Below are positions 1 to 8,604 of a stretch of 64,000 bases of DNA, one piece after another (the stretch's first letter is position 1; each line of letters begins with the position of its first letter). Source of the stretch: Selenomonas sp. AB3002 (GTDB taxonomy: Bacteria > Bacillota > Negativicutes > Selenomonadales > Selenomonadaceae); assembly GCF_000702545.1 (NCBI RefSeq), contig NZ_JNIO01000002.1:620001-684000 (forward strand), read 5' to 3'. Position numbers and translations under genes: made by a program. Under the pieces are notes generated by a model. The model was not told the DNA's origin, did no database searches, and saw only the letters and a program-made list of their open reading frames with translations.

Positions 1-180
1 CGCCAGCTTATCCCATGCCATGCAGGGGATGAAGTCAGCGGTGGGCTGGCCGTTCTGCTCCGCTTGTCTGCGGAAGCGGCGGTCTACTGCAAGAGTAAAG
101 GTCGCAAACGCCTTGCCGGACTGAGTATAGCGCAGTTCCGGATCACGCGTCAGGCGGCCAATAAGCACAACTTTGTTCAT
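1..180 (-). CDS. ssb: single-stranded DNA-binding protein, N-terminal part (cut by window edge)
   Basis: Reading down from the ATG at 180, the protein begins [19 protein letters not shown] and continues with [12 protein letters not shown] and [12 protein letters not shown], the classic OB-fold start of bacterial SSB. It coats single-stranded DNA in replication, repair and recombination. About 60 codons are visible and the rest lies left of the window. A GGAGG site stands about 7 bases before the ATG. It follows rpsF by about 30 bases in the usual rpsF-ssb-rpsR order; rpsR would be next, outside the window. Confidence 0.95.
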   Translation of the reverse strand, partial: MNKVVLIGRLTRDPELRYTQSGKAFATFTLAVDRRFRRQAEQNGQPTADFIPCMAWDKLA

Positions 181-210
181 GGCAAATCCTCCCTGACTGG
201 ATTTAAGATA

Positions 211-498
211 TTACTCTTCGTCGGATTTGACGATCATGTGCTTGAGGAGCTCGTCCGTAATCTTCATCACGCGGTCGCACTCAGCCACAACGGCAGGCTC
301 GCACGCAACGTTGAACAGGCAGTAAAAGCCTTCAGCGCAATCCTTGATCTCATAGGCAAGACGCTTCTTGCCCCAGCGATCTTCATTTTCGATCGTACCG
401 CCGTTTTTCTTGATGAGGTTCGAGAACTTCTCGATGACAGCGTTGGTAGCTTCCTCCTCCATCGGCTTAACGATGAATATGATCTCGTACTTTCTCAC
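211..498 (-). CDS. rpsF: 30S ribosomal protein S6
   Basis: The protein (about 95 residues) begins RKYEIIFIVKP after its start and has the length and the Y-E-I pattern of S6, which binds S18 and 16S rRNA on the platform of the small subunit. The frame is open upstream to an ATG at 522, but the GTG at 496-498 is the better start: an excellent AGGGAGGTGA site lies just before it, and the homologous protein starts at this residue. First gene of the rpsF-ssb operon, with a strong promoter about 100 bases upstream. Confidence 0.95.
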   Translation of the reverse strand: MRKYEIIFIVKPMEEEATNAVIEKFSNLIKKNGGTIENEDRWGKKRLAYEIKDCAEGFYCLFNVACEPAVVAECDRVMKITDELLKHMIVKSDEE

Positions 499-598
499 GA
501 AATCACCTCCCTCTCTGGTCATTGGCCACGGGTCTGTGCCCGGGGCAGAGGTTCAATAAGTTTCCTTACATAAACCTTGCGTTAATTACGACTAGAGA

Positions 599-627
599 AT
601 TATACCATCATTACAAGGGTTGTGCAA
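599..627 (-). promoter_or_regulatory. sigma-70 type promoter of the rpsF-ssb operon
   Basis: On the minus strand, TTGCAC (622-627) and TATAAT (599-604) are separated by exactly 17 bases. This leaves a leader of roughly 95 bases before the rpsF GTG. Seen in the sequence; activity is inferred. Confidence 0.8.
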
Positions 628-732
628 GAGTTTTTTCATAGCTGAATAAAATCTTCGCCAAAGCAGGGAAAAGCCGTCTCAGCAAGAACAATAAAGTAAG
701 CAACTTTCTCTCACTACATATGAAGGAGGCGT

Positions 733-2283
733 ATGAACTTGGACAAGCGACAAAGCGAAGCAGATGCTGTCAAAAAGGCCGAAGAGGCCTTTGACCGCAA
801 ACGGCGCACCATAGGTCTTTTCGGTGCTCCCATCCTGGCTGTGCTGGTTTTCATGACTCCCATTGCCGGACTTACCTTGGAAGCTCACAAGCTTTTAGCC
901 ATCATGGTATTGGTAGCTCTCTGGTGGATCACGGAGCCCGTGCCAATACCGGTGACCTCCCTTATCGGTCCCACCCTGGCGGTCATTACTGGTGTGGTGC
1001 CCGTGGGCACGGCCTTTGCAGCCTTCGCCAACTCCATGATTTTCCTCTTCATGGGCGGCTTTATCCTGGCCAAGGCCATGATGACCCACGGCCTTGATAA
1101 GCGCTTTGCCTACTGGCTGTTGTCCCGTGAGTGGGTGGGCTCCAATCCCAAAAGGATTTTCCTGGCGGTAGGCCTGGCAGCAGCCCTGTGCTCCGGCTGG
1201 GTCAGCAACACTGCCACCGCCGCCATGATGTTCCCCATCTGCCTTGGACTTTTGACTTCTATAAAAGAAATGTTTGCTGCCAATGGCAGGGAAATCCATC
1301 TCCACGAGTACAAGTACGCCACCGGCCTCATGCTGATGACGGCCTACTCCTGCTCCATCGGCGGCGTACTGACCCCCATTGGCACTCCTCCGAACCTTAT
1401 CATGCTGGGTTTCCTGGATACCATGTGCGACATCCATGTATCCTTCTTCCAGTGGATGACCTGGGGCCTCATTGCCATGGTAGTTTATTTCGCCATTGCC
1501 TATGTGGTGCTTTCCCATTTGTTCCCTGCTGATGTCACCCGCATCGAGGGGGCAGATGTCTTTATCAAGACCAAGCGGGACGAACTGGGAAGCTGGACCC
1601 GTGCCCAGAAGAACACTCTGCTGGCCTTCATCGTGGCAGTGACGCTCTGGGTGCTGCCGGGCTTCATGTCCATTGCTTTTGGCAGCACAGACCCCATGCT
1701 GAAAATGTATAACCTCCTCTTCCCCGAGGCCATCGCAGCCATGGCTGGCGCCCTTCTGCTCTTCCTCCTGCCAGTGAATTTCAAGGAGCGTCAGTTCACC
1801 CTGAAATGGTCCGAGGCCATGCAGGGCATCGAGTGGGGCACTCTGATTCTCTTTGGCGGCGGTCTTGCCATGGGCGGCATGATGTACAAGACGGGCCTTT
1901 CCCAGTGGGTGGGCGACCTCATTGTCAGCTCCATGGGCGGGGCACCCTCTGAGGTGGCCATGGTGGCCATTTTCTCAGTCATGGCGCTCTTGCTCTCCGA
2001 GCTCACCAGCCATACGGCGGCTACCAATATGATTGGGCCCCTGGCCATCACGGCAGCCCTTTCCGCAGGCATCAGCCCCATACCCGTGTCTGTGGGCATT
2101 GCCCTGTCGGCTTCACTTGGGTTTATGCTGCCGGTGTCCACACCGCCTAATGCCATTGTGTATGCGTCGGGGTATATTCCTATTACGAAGATGATAAAGA
2201 CTGGCGTCTATATCGACTTTATAGGGATTGCGTGCGTGACCATTCCTCTTGCCATCTACTTTGTTAACTGGATAACAGGTTAA
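733..2283 (+). CDS. DASS/SLC13-family sodium:anion (dicarboxylate) symporter
   Basis: A 516-residue polytopic membrane protein with about a dozen hydrophobic segments. Family marks are visible: ITEPVPIPVTSL near residue 66, SNTATAAMMFP at 158 (first SNT sodium/substrate motif), TPIGTPPNLIMLGF near 215, and a second motif near 416 that reads SHTAATNM rather than SNT. The family imports di- or tricarboxylates or sulfate with sodium; the exact substrate cannot be told. GAAGGAGG lies 6 bases before the ATG. It stands alone on the plus strand, and a dispersed repeat begins directly after the stop codon. Confidence 0.9.
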   Translation: MNLDKRQSEADAVKKAEEAFDRKRRTIGLFGAPILAVLVFMTPIAGLTLEAHKLLAIMVLVALWWITEPVPIPVTSLIGPTLAVITGVVPVGTAFAAFANSMIFLFMGGFILAKAMMTHGLDKRFAYWLLSREWVGSNPKRIFLAVGLAAALCSGWVSNTATAAMMFPICLGLLTSIKEMFAANGREIHLHEYKYATGLMLMTAYSCSIGGVLTPIGTPPNLIMLGFLDTMCDIHVSFFQWMTWGLIAMVVYFAIAYVVLSHLFPADVTRIEGADVFIKTKRDELGSWTRAQKNTLLAFIVAVTLWVLPGFMSIAFGSTDPMLKMYNLLFPEAIAAMAGALLLFLLPVNFKERQFTLKWSEAMQGIEWGTLILFGGGLAMGGMMYKTGLSQWVGDLIVSSMGGAPSEVAMVAIFSVMALLLSELTSHTAATNMIGPLAITAALSAGISPIPVSVGIALSASLGFMLPVSTPPNAIVYASGYIPITKMIKTGVYIDFIGIACVTIPLAIYFVNWITG

Positions 2284-2403
2284 GCCTTCGGCTTTTACTT
2301 TTCTTTGGCGCAAAGAAAAGTAACAAAAGAAAACAGTGGCCCCGGTTTAATCCTCAAACACGAAGGGCCACAGGAAGCGCCCATCCATGGGCGCCGGGGT
2401 TCG
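2284..2403 (+). repeat. dispersed repeat family A, copy 1 (3'-UTR type)
   Basis: Starts at the base after the DASS transporter stop. It contains the palindrome core TTTCTTTGGCGCAAAGAAA, then a block ending GGCCCCGGTTT, AATCCTCAAACACGAAGG, and the palindrome GCGCCCATCCATGGGCGC. Copy 3 (8420-8534) has nearly the same sequence; copies 2 and 4 share both palindromes in inverted orientation. Confidence 0.85.
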
Positions 2404-2433
2404 TTAGTTTGAAGGCTCTTAAGGAGGTTCCTT

Positions 2434-3771
2434 ATGCAGAATCAGACACTTACTGAAAGCCTTTCGGCTTTTGATCCGGAAATATATGGGCTGCTGCAGG
2501 AGGAGGTGCAGCGGCAGCGGTTTACCCTTTCCCTTTTGCCTACCTCCAATGCTGTTTCTCCCTTCTGCGCTTATTTGAAGGGCAGCATCTTCGGCAATGG
2601 ATACCTTGACCATCATGCCGTGAACTCGCGTGTGAAATTGGAAGACATCGCCGCCCACCGGGCTGAAAAACTCTTTGGGGCAGACCATGCCATCGTGCGG
2701 CTGTCGGATATCACTTCCGCTTCCCGGGTGGTCTTCCATGCCTTGCTGCAGGAGGGAGGCACGGTGCTTTCCTTCAACCGGCGCAAATCTGAGCATTGCA
2801 GCGGGGACTGGATGAATTTTGAGTTCCTGAATTTCAGCATTGACCCGGACACAGAACTCATAGACCTGGCGAGGGTGGAGAAGATTGCCCAGGCCCGGAA
2901 GCCCAGGCTGATCATCTACTCTCCTGTCAATTATCCCCGGCAGATGGATTTCGAGAAGCTGCATGACATCGCCAAAGGCGTGAGAGCCTATCTCTGGGTG
3001 GACATCGGCCAGAACGGCGGCGCAGTAGCCGCCGGCTGCGCTCCCTCCCCCATACCTTATGCCGATGTGGTGACCTTCCCCACCAACGATGCCCTCCACG
3101 GCCCCCAGAGTGCCGTCATCCTCACCACCAGGGAGCTGGCTGACAGAATGGACAAGGCTGTGCTGGAAACAGGCCATGCCATGGTGAAGAAAAACGTCCT
3201 GGCAGCCCTTGCCACCACCTTCCTGGAAGCAGGCGCTGCCCCCTACAAAGCCTGCTGCGAACAGGTGCTGAAAAACGCCCGTGCCCTGCAGAAAGGCCTG
3301 CGCGATGCCGGCCTCAAAACCCTCTGTGGCGACACCGAAAGCCACTTGGTACTGGCCCGTCTGCCCGAAGGCAAAGCCCCGGAAAAAATGGCTGAGAAAC
3401 TGGAAGAAGCCGGCCTCTTGGTGAAAGGCGAAAAGATGCTAACCTCCGACGAAGGCCTCACCTTCCCCATCCTGCGCCTCTCCGCCCTTGACCCCACCAC
3501 CCGTGCCCTGAAAGAACCTTCCATGCAGACCGTAGGCCGCCTGCTGGGAGATTTCCTCCTGTCCTCTCAGGACAAAGCCGCCATAGACAAAGTCCGGGCA
3601 CAGATCAGGGCCATCCTCATAGACAAGCCCCTCTTCTCCGACGAATGGCTGTCCAAAAATATCAATCTGACCGACGGATATGGGCAGAAAGACCTCAACA
3701 TCACCCAGGAAGTAGAGGCAGAAAAGCAGGAGGCCCAGGCAGAAAGGATGCTATGCTTCTGGGATAACTGA
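2434..3771 (+). CDS. serine hydroxymethyltransferase-like protein lacking the PLP lysine (probable pseudoenzyme)
   Basis: 445 residues that align along the length of GlyA: AAHRAEKLFGADHA (74-87), KPRLIIYSPVNYPRQMDF (156-173), AYLWVDIGQNGGAVAAG (185-201), PYADVVTFPTNDALHGP (208-224). In true SHMT the last block reads TTTHKTLRGP and the lysine carries pyridoxal phosphate; here HK is ND (N218-D219, codon GAT at 3088). The VDMAH histidine is Q193 and the HSGSQAN block is SDITSAS. The key residues for PLP chemistry are therefore gone although the fold should remain. AAGGAGGT lies 5 bases before the ATG. A regulatory, binding or altered catalytic role is possible; the function is unknown. Confidence 0.8.
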   Translation: MQNQTLTESLSAFDPEIYGLLQEEVQRQRFTLSLLPTSNAVSPFCAYLKGSIFGNGYLDHHAVNSRVKLEDIAAHRAEKLFGADHAIVRLSDITSASRVVFHALLQEGGTVLSFNRRKSEHCSGDWMNFEFLNFSIDPDTELIDLARVEKIAQARKPRLIIYSPVNYPRQMDFEKLHDIAKGVRAYLWVDIGQNGGAVAAGCAPSPIPYADVVTFPTNDALHGPQSAVILTTRELADRMDKAVLETGHAMVKKNVLAALATTFLEAGAAPYKACCEQVLKNARALQKGLRDAGLKTLCGDTESHLVLARLPEGKAPEKMAEKLEEAGLLVKGEKMLTSDEGLTFPILRLSALDPTTRALKEPSMQTVGRLLGDFLLSSQDKAAIDKVRAQIRAILIDKPLFSDEWLSKNINLTDGYGQKDLNITQEVEAEKQEAQAERMLCFWDN

Positions 3772-3784
3772 AGCAAAAATAGCA

Positions 3785-3815
3785 ATAAAAAAAGAGCCGT
3801 TAAGGCTCTTTTTTA
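3785..3815 (+). terminator. rho-independent terminator after the SHMT-like gene
   Basis: Stem AAAGAGCC / GGCTCTTT with a short GTTAA loop followed by TTTTTTATT. A-rich sequence on the other side means it may also stop transcripts coming from the phosphoglucomutase gene on the minus strand. Confidence 0.8.
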
Positions 3816-3885
3816 TTGCTCGAACTATCCGAACCCCGATGCCGCCAAAGGCGGCGAGGTCGAACCCCCGAACCCCAGGGCCCAT

Positions 3886-3980
3886 GGATGGGCCCCGTGG
3901 ACGCGGAAATCACACGATGTGATTTCAGTCCACGTTTTCTTTTGGTTCGTTTTCTTTGCGCCAAAGAAAATGAACAGCCG
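3886..3980 (-). repeat. dispersed repeat family A, copy 2
   Basis: Read on the minus strand, the order is the same as in copies 1 and 3: GGCTGTTCATTTTC, the TTTGGCGCAAAG palindrome, AACGAACCAAAAG, an extra inverted repeat (GAAATCACATCGTGTGATTTC, given here only as its 3913-3933 location) and the GGGCCCATCCATGGGCCC palindrome. It begins a few bases after the phosphoglucomutase stop codon and faces the same way as that gene. Confidence 0.85.
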
Positions 3981-3986
3981 AAACGT

Positions 3987-5669
3987 TTATGACAGATACG
4001 GCTTAACAGCAGCAGCCAACGCTTCCTTAGCAGCCTCAGCTTCCGCCAGATCCTTCCCCTTGGTAGTATAATAAGCCTTGATCTTCGGCTCCGTCCCGGA
4101 AGGACGGATAATCACGCTGGACCCATCCTCCAGCTCATAAGTCAGCACATTGGACTTAGGCAGGCCGGTGGCAGCGGTGTCCAGGTAGTCAATGACCTTC
4201 GCGACCTTCTTGCCAGCAAGTTCCTTGATGGGATCCTTGCGCAGGTTCTCCATCATGCCCTTCATCTTGTCCATGCCGGACAGGCCCGGGAACTCGAAGC
4301 TGTCTACCTTGTTCAGGTAACGGCCGTACTGGCTGTAGATTTCCTCCAGGCGGGCCTTGATCGAAGAACCCTTGCTCCTGTAGTAAGCTGCCATCTCGCA
4401 AATCAGCATGGAAGCTACTACGGCATCCTTGTCACGGACGTAGGGGCCGGCCAGATAGCCGTAGCTTTCCTCGAAACCGAAGATGAAGCGGTTCTCCTCG
4501 CCCTTGCCCTCCAGCTGGAGGATCTGGTCGCCAATCCACTTGAAGCCGGTCAGCGTATGGCGAAGCTCTACGCCATAGTGCTTGGCCACGGCATCAGCCA
4601 GCGGGGTGGAAACGATGGACTTCACAGCCACAGGGTCCTTGGGCATGGTGCCCTTTTCCTGACGGCCGGCGCAGATATAGTCAAGGAGCAGCACGCCCAT
4701 CTCATTGCCGGACACCAGCTCATAGGAGCCATCCGGGCACTTCATGGCGATGCCCACACGGTCAGCATCCGGGTCGGTGGCCAGCATCAAATCTGCCCCC
4801 ACCTGCTTGGCCAGCTCCACGCCCTTTTCCATGGCAGCCAGGATCTCAGGATTCGGATAGGAACAGGTGGTGAAGTAGCCGTTGGGATACTCCTGCTCCG
4901 GCACGATGGTCACATCGTCAATGCCGATGTCACGCAGCACCCGGGTCACAGGCACCAGGCCGGTGCCGTTCAGCGGGGAATAAACCAGTTTCAGGCCAGC
5001 AGTCTTGCAAAGGCCCGGGCGCACCTGGCAAGCCTCGATATTCTCATAGAGGCCGTCCTTGCAGTCCTCGCCCACAAACTTGATCAGGCCTTTTTCCACG
5101 CCCTCAGCAAAGGACATGTACTTTGCCCCGGTGAGCACATCCGTCTTCTGGATGGCATTGTAAACCACATCGGCAGCATCATCCGTCATCTGGCAACCGT
5201 CCGGGCCGTAGGCCTTGTAACCGTTGTACTTGGCCGGATTGTGGCTGGCGGTGACCATGATGCCTGCATTTGCCTTGTAGAAGCGGGTGGCAAAGGACAG
5301 GGCAGGTACCGGCATGGGCTCATCGTAGATGCGGACACTTATGCCATTGGCAGCCAGCACGCCTGCGGCCTCCTTGGCAAAAGTCCAGCCCTTGAGGCGG
5401 GTATCGTAGCTGATAGCTACCGTCTGAGTGCCGCCCTCGCCTTTCACCCAGTCAGCCACACCCTGGGTAGCCTGTCGCACCACCCAGATGTTCATGCGGT
5501 TGGTGCCGGCACCGAGAGTGCCGCGCAGACCTGCAGTACCGAACTGCAGGGAAGCAGCAAAACGCTCCTTGATGGCCTCATCGTCCCCCTGAATGTCCCT
5601 CAGTTCTTTTCCCAAGTCACAGTCAATGAGATCCGCCTCAAGCCAGCGCTTGTATTCGTCCTGATACAT
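3987..5669 (-). CDS. phosphoglucomutase/phosphomannomutase (alpha-D-phosphohexomutase)
   Basis: About 560 residues with all four domains of the family: the phosphoserine loop TASHNPAKYNGYKAYGPDG (catalytic Ser about 142), the metal loop ATDPDADRVG, the sugar-binding loop FGFEESYGYLAG and the phosphate-binding loop IRPSGTEPKIKAYY. It interconverts glucose-1-P and glucose-6-P (or the mannose forms), feeding nucleotide-sugar synthesis. The length fits PgcA-type enzymes. A GTG at 5681 is in frame, but AAGGGTGG sits 8 bases before the ATG at 5669, so that start is preferred. Transcribed alone; copy 2 of repeat A lies between its stop and the neighbouring terminator. Confidence 0.92.
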   Translation of the reverse strand: MYQDEYKRWLEADLIDCDLGKELRDIQGDDEAIKERFAASLQFGTAGLRGTLGAGTNRMNIWVVRQATQGVADWVKGEGGTQTVAISYDTRLKGWTFAKEAAGVLAANGISVRIYDEPMPVPALSFATRFYKANAGIMVTASHNPAKYNGYKAYGPDGCQMTDDAADVVYNAIQKTDVLTGAKYMSFAEGVEKGLIKFVGEDCKDGLYENIEACQVRPGLCKTAGLKLVYSPLNGTGLVPVTRVLRDIGIDDVTIVPEQEYPNGYFTTCSYPNPEILAAMEKGVELAKQVGADLMLATDPDADRVGIAMKCPDGSYELVSGNEMGVLLLDYICAGRQEKGTMPKDPVAVKSIVSTPLADAVAKHYGVELRHTLTGFKWIGDQILQLEGKGEENRFIFGFEESYGYLAGPYVRDKDAVVASMLICEMAAYYRSKGSSIKARLEEIYSQYGRYLNKVDSFEFPGLSGMDKMKGMMENLRKDPIKELAGKKVAKVIDYLDTAATGLPKSNVLTYELEDGSSVIIRPSGTEPKIKAYYTTKGKDLAEAEAAKEALAAAVKPYLS

Positions 5670-5740
5670 AAATTGATCCACCCTTCCCGTAAAAAAATTG
5701 ATACTTCATCTGCATTGCTACATACTATAATGTATATACG

Positions 5741-5772
5741 ACAAGGCAGGGAGAAAATCCTCCCTGCCTTGT
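5741..5772. other. 12-bp perfect stem-loop upstream of the phosphoglucomutase gene
   Basis: ACAAGGCAGGGA pairs perfectly with TCCCTGCCTTGT across an 8-base loop. It lies about 70 bases upstream of the phosphoglucomutase start. Only a weak T-rich tail follows on the plus strand and none on the minus strand, so it may be a regulatory hairpin or a back-up terminator. Confidence 0.5.
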
Positions 5773-5800
5773 ATTTTAATACTTATAAAGACATTTGTCC

Positions 5801-5828
5801 ATAAAAGCCTTCCCCTTGAGGGGAAGGC
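5801..5828 (-). terminator. terminator of the ydcF-like/MATE operon
   Basis: Immediately after the MATE stop codon, the minus strand has GCCTTCCCC / GGGGAAGGC with a four-base TCAA loop and a TTTTAT tail. Confidence 0.85.
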
Positions 5829-5834
5829 CAAGTT

Positions 5835-7193
5835 TCACGCCATTTCCCGCATGCCTTTCCTGATGAAAGACTTCCTGGTGAAGTAAAAGGCAATCATCAG
5901 GGGCAGCGCCGAACCAATCCAGGCCAAAGGGCTGGCCCAGCAGGCTCCCAGATAACCCCACATCTCGCAAAGTATCAGGGCGGCACCGGCGCGCATCAGG
6001 AGCTCCATGATGCCAGCGAAGGTAGGCACCACGCTCTGGCCTATGCCCTGCAGGACACTGCGGAAGATGAAGAGGAGAGCCAGCACCCAGTAGCAGGAGC
6101 CCTGGATCAGCAGGTACATGCTGCCGTACTCAACCACCTGCTCCGCCTCTTCCGTGACGAACATCCCCACCAGCCAGGGACCGAAAAGGGCATTGATGAT
6201 GCCCATCACAATGGCAAAGCCCACGGACATATAGACGCATTTCTTCACGCCCTCGCTGATGCGGTGGAACTTCCGCGCCCCGTAGTTCTGGGCAGTGTAG
6301 GCCGCCATGGCCATGCCGAAGGACATCATGGGCATAAGGGCCAGGGAGTCAACCTTCTGGGAGGCGGCATAGGAAGCTACCGCCACCGGCCCCAGATTGT
6401 TCAGCGCCACCTGCAGGATGACTGCACCGATGGCGATGATGGAAGTCTGGAAGCCCATGGGCAGGCCGATGCGCAGATGCCCCCAGAGGATTTCCTTGGT
6501 CAGATGCCAGTCCTCCCTCTGGATGTGCAGGGCAGGCACCTTCTTGCAGATGTAGAGTATTGACGCCGCCACGCCCAGGCTCTGGGCAGCAATCACCGCC
6601 CAGGCCGCTCCGGGCACCCCCCAGTCGAAGAACATGATGAAGACAGGTTCCAGGATGATATTGCAGGTCAGGGCAAAGGCCAGGATTACCGTAGGCATAC
6701 GGCTGTCCCCCAGGGCCCGCACCATATTGGTAATCATCAGCAGGAAGAAGGGCACCACCAGCCAGCCAAAGATGATGCTGATGAAGGCGTAAGCATTGTC
6801 CATGATTTCCGGCGGCGTTTCCATCCAGACTAGCAGCTGATGACAGAGACCGTAGGCCAGCACCGTCATCACTATGGCAATAGCCAGAGTCAGCAACAGG
6901 CAGGCCGCCGCGCTCTGGCGCACCCCCTTCTCGTCTTTTGCTCCGAAGCGCTGCCCCGTATAGATAGACAGCCCCGAAGTGGTACCCATGGCAAAGCCCA
7001 TAATCAGGAACAGCAGTGGCCCCGTACAGCCCACCGCCGCCAGGGCCTCCACCCCCAGGATGCGCCCCACGATGAGGGTATCCACAAAGCCGTATAGCTG
7101 CTGGAAAATATTCCCCGCAATCAGGGGGAGAGTAAAAAAGAGAATGAGCCGCCAGGGCTCACCCTCTGTGAGATTCTTCGTACTTGCACTCAT
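5835..7193 (-). CDS. MATE-family multidrug/metabolite exporter
   Basis: 452 residues with about twelve membrane segments in two homologous halves. The start LTEGEPWRLILFFTLPLIAGNIFQQLYGFVDTL is typical of bacterial MATE proteins, with the repeat of this pattern around residues 235-260 (RIGLPMGFQTSIIAIGAVILQ). These inner-membrane antiporters expel cationic drugs or metabolites using sodium or proton gradients; the substrate is not readable. Its ATG overlaps the end of the upstream YdcF-like gene by four bases, so the two are translationally coupled, and a terminator follows directly. Confidence 0.92.
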   Translation of the reverse strand: MSASTKNLTEGEPWRLILFFTLPLIAGNIFQQLYGFVDTLIVGRILGVEALAAVGCTGPLLFLIMGFAMGTTSGLSIYTGQRFGAKDEKGVRQSAAACLLLTLAIAIVMTVLAYGLCHQLLVWMETPPEIMDNAYAFISIIFGWLVVPFFLLMITNMVRALGDSRMPTVILAFALTCNIILEPVFIMFFDWGVPGAAWAVIAAQSLGVAASILYICKKVPALHIQREDWHLTKEILWGHLRIGLPMGFQTSIIAIGAVILQVALNNLGPVAVASYAASQKVDSLALMPMMSFGMAMAAYTAQNYGARKFHRISEGVKKCVYMSVGFAIVMGIINALFGPWLVGMFVTEEAEQVVEYGSMYLLIQGSCYWVLALLFIFRSVLQGIGQSVVPTFAGIMELLMRAGAALILCEMWGYLGACWASPLAWIGSALPLMIAFYFTRKSFIRKGMREMA

Positions 7194-7987
7194 TCAAAAT
7201 ACCTCGTCACAAGAGTCCGCAAAGTCTCCTGCAGGACCACCGCATTGTCATACATGGCATCCACGGAAGGACGCAGCTTCACGTAGTGGAAGACGTGTTT
7301 CTTACCCGTGCGGTAATCAGATGGGAAGGGCACAGGTTCATAGCCCTGCTTCTGGAAATTCAGCATAGCCCGCTTCATATGGAAGGCAGAAGTCACCAGC
7401 ACGGGATTTTTCAGCCCCTTTTCCTGCATGATCTGGGCAGAGTAGCGGGCATTCTGGGTGGTATTGAGGCTCTGGTCCTCCACCAGGATTTTCTCCTCCG
7501 GCACCCCCAGATCCATCAGGATGCGCTTGGCAATCTTTGCCTCAGCCCCCGTATCCTCATAGACCTGCCCGCCGGAAAGGAGGATAGGCACATCCAGCTG
7601 CCGCTGGAGCCGCACCGCCGTCAGGAGCCGCGCCGAAGGTGCGGCGCAGAGGGTGCCCTGGCCGCTCACATCCGGGGTATCCGCATAGGCACCGCCCCCC
7701 AGCATGATGACCACATCACCCGTGGCTTTCTTGGGCGGCTGATACTCCCCTTCCAGCCAACCCATGGCCTTTTCCGCCATCCAGGGCGTGCAGAACAAAT
7801 AGAAAATAATCGTGAAGGCCATCAGCATGGCAGCCACCTTCTTTCTGAGCGTAGGCCTCTGCCAGCCGTAAATGCCGCCGCCACTGGCGGAATGCTTCCA
7901 AAGATGAATGCTGTAGAAAAAGAGAAAGACTATGAAAATGCCCGGCGGCAGAATGAAACTCGCGCCGAATTTGAGCAAATATACCAT
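7190..7987 (-). CDS. YdcF/ElyC/SanA-family (DUF218) membrane protein
   Basis: 265 residues with two N-terminal membrane segments (about 5-25 and 50-70), then a DUF218 domain: GDVVIMLGGGAY near 89, ARLLTAVRLQRQLDVPILLSGG near 120, EDQSLNTTQNARYSAQIM near 171 and VTSAFHMKRAMLNF near 197. Proteins with this domain act in envelope biogenesis (E. coli ElyC, SanA), but the chemistry is poorly known. GGAGG is 9-11 bases before the ATG. First gene of a two-gene operon with the MATE exporter. Confidence 0.85.
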   Translation of the reverse strand: MVYLLKFGASFILPPGIFIVFLFFYSIHLWKHSASGGGIYGWQRPTLRKKVAAMLMAFTIIFYLFCTPWMAEKAMGWLEGEYQPPKKATGDVVIMLGGGAYADTPDVSGQGTLCAAPSARLLTAVRLQRQLDVPILLSGGQVYEDTGAEAKIAKRILMDLGVPEEKILVEDQSLNTTQNARYSAQIMQEKGLKNPVLVTSAFHMKRAMLNFQKQGYEPVPFPSDYRTGKKHVFHYVKLRPSVDAMYDNAVVLQETLRTLVTRYFE

Positions 7988-7993
7988 TATTTA

Positions 7994-8022
7994 TGTACCT
8001 CCGCGGGAATAAATGCTAAAAT
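7994..8022 (+). promoter_or_regulatory. possible extended -10 promoter for the cupin gene
   Basis: TGCTAAAAT (8014-8022) has the TGN extension and a TAAAAT -10 box; the -35 region 17 bases upstream (TGTACC) is poor. It would give a leader of about 45 bases before the cupin ATG. Weak evidence. Confidence 0.35.
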
Positions 8023-8073
8023 AGTATATATTATTCTACCAAAATAATTTCCAAAAGAAAAGGAGAGTTTGCT

Positions 8074-8418
8074 ATGGCATTTATTGAAGCAAAACCCGTA
8101 CAGGCTACAGAAAAAGCCGGCGGCAAGGGCACCATCACCATCGTTCATCTGCTGGGTCAGGAGGAACTTGACGGCAAGTGCGCCATGTTCTCCAAGGTCA
8201 TCATCCCGCCCCTCTGCTCCATCGGGGTACATGAGCATAAAGGGAATACAGAGGCCTATCATATCCTCTCCGGCAAGGCCGTATACAATGACAATGGCAC
8301 GGAGAAAGAGATTGGGGCAGGGACTACCACTTTCTGCCCCGAAGGGGAGAAGCACGGGATTGCCAATGCATCCAGCACGGAAGACCTTGTCTTCACTGCG
8401 TTGATTATTAACAAGTAA
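8074..8418 (+). CDS. small cupin-domain protein
   Basis: 114 residues forming one cupin beta-barrel. The first metal motif is IGVHEHKGNTEAYHILSG (residues 50-67, with two histidines, a glutamate and a further histidine) and the second is FCPEGEKHGI near 89-98. Such single-domain cupins bind a divalent metal and serve as isomerases, dioxygenases or ligand sensors, so no reaction can be assigned. AAGGAGAG lies 6 bases before the ATG. It is divergent from the YdcF-like gene and is followed within two bases by repeat A copy 3 and then a terminator. Confidence 0.85.
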   Translation: MAFIEAKPVQATEKAGGKGTITIVHLLGQEELDGKCAMFSKVIIPPLCSIGVHEHKGNTEAYHILSGKAVYNDNGTEKEIGAGTTTFCPEGEKHGIANASSTEDLVFTALIINK

Positions 8419-8419
8419 G

Positions 8420-8534
8420 GTTCGTCTGTTCATTTTCTTTGGCGCAAAGAAAACGAACCAAAAGAAACAGCGGCCCCGGTTTGATCCTCAAACACGAAGG
8501 GCCGCTTTTGGCGCTCATCCATGAGCGCCGGGCA
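8420..8534 (+). repeat. dispersed repeat family A, copy 3
   Basis: Two bases after the cupin stop codon: CTGTTCATTTTC, the TTTGGCGCAAAG palindrome, ACGAACCAAAAG, GGCCCCGGTTTGATCC, AAACACGAAGGGCC and the palindrome GCGCTCATCCATGAGCGC, in the same order as copy 1. The two changes in the last palindrome (relative to GCGCCCATCCATGGGCGC) are complementary, which preserves the pairing. Confidence 0.85.
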
Positions 8535-8560
8535 TTTGCCTTGGTTTTATCATAATTGAA

Positions 8561-8604
8561 AGGCTTGCTCTTCCAACTTGGTTGAGCAAGCCTCTTTTTA
8601 TTTA
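8561..8604 (+). terminator. terminator between the cupin gene and sstT
   Basis: Stem AGGCTTGCTC / GAGCAAGCCT with a 13-base loop and a CTTTTTATTTA tail on the plus strand. The tail overlaps the last codons of sstT, so it probably serves both converging genes. Confidence 0.75.
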
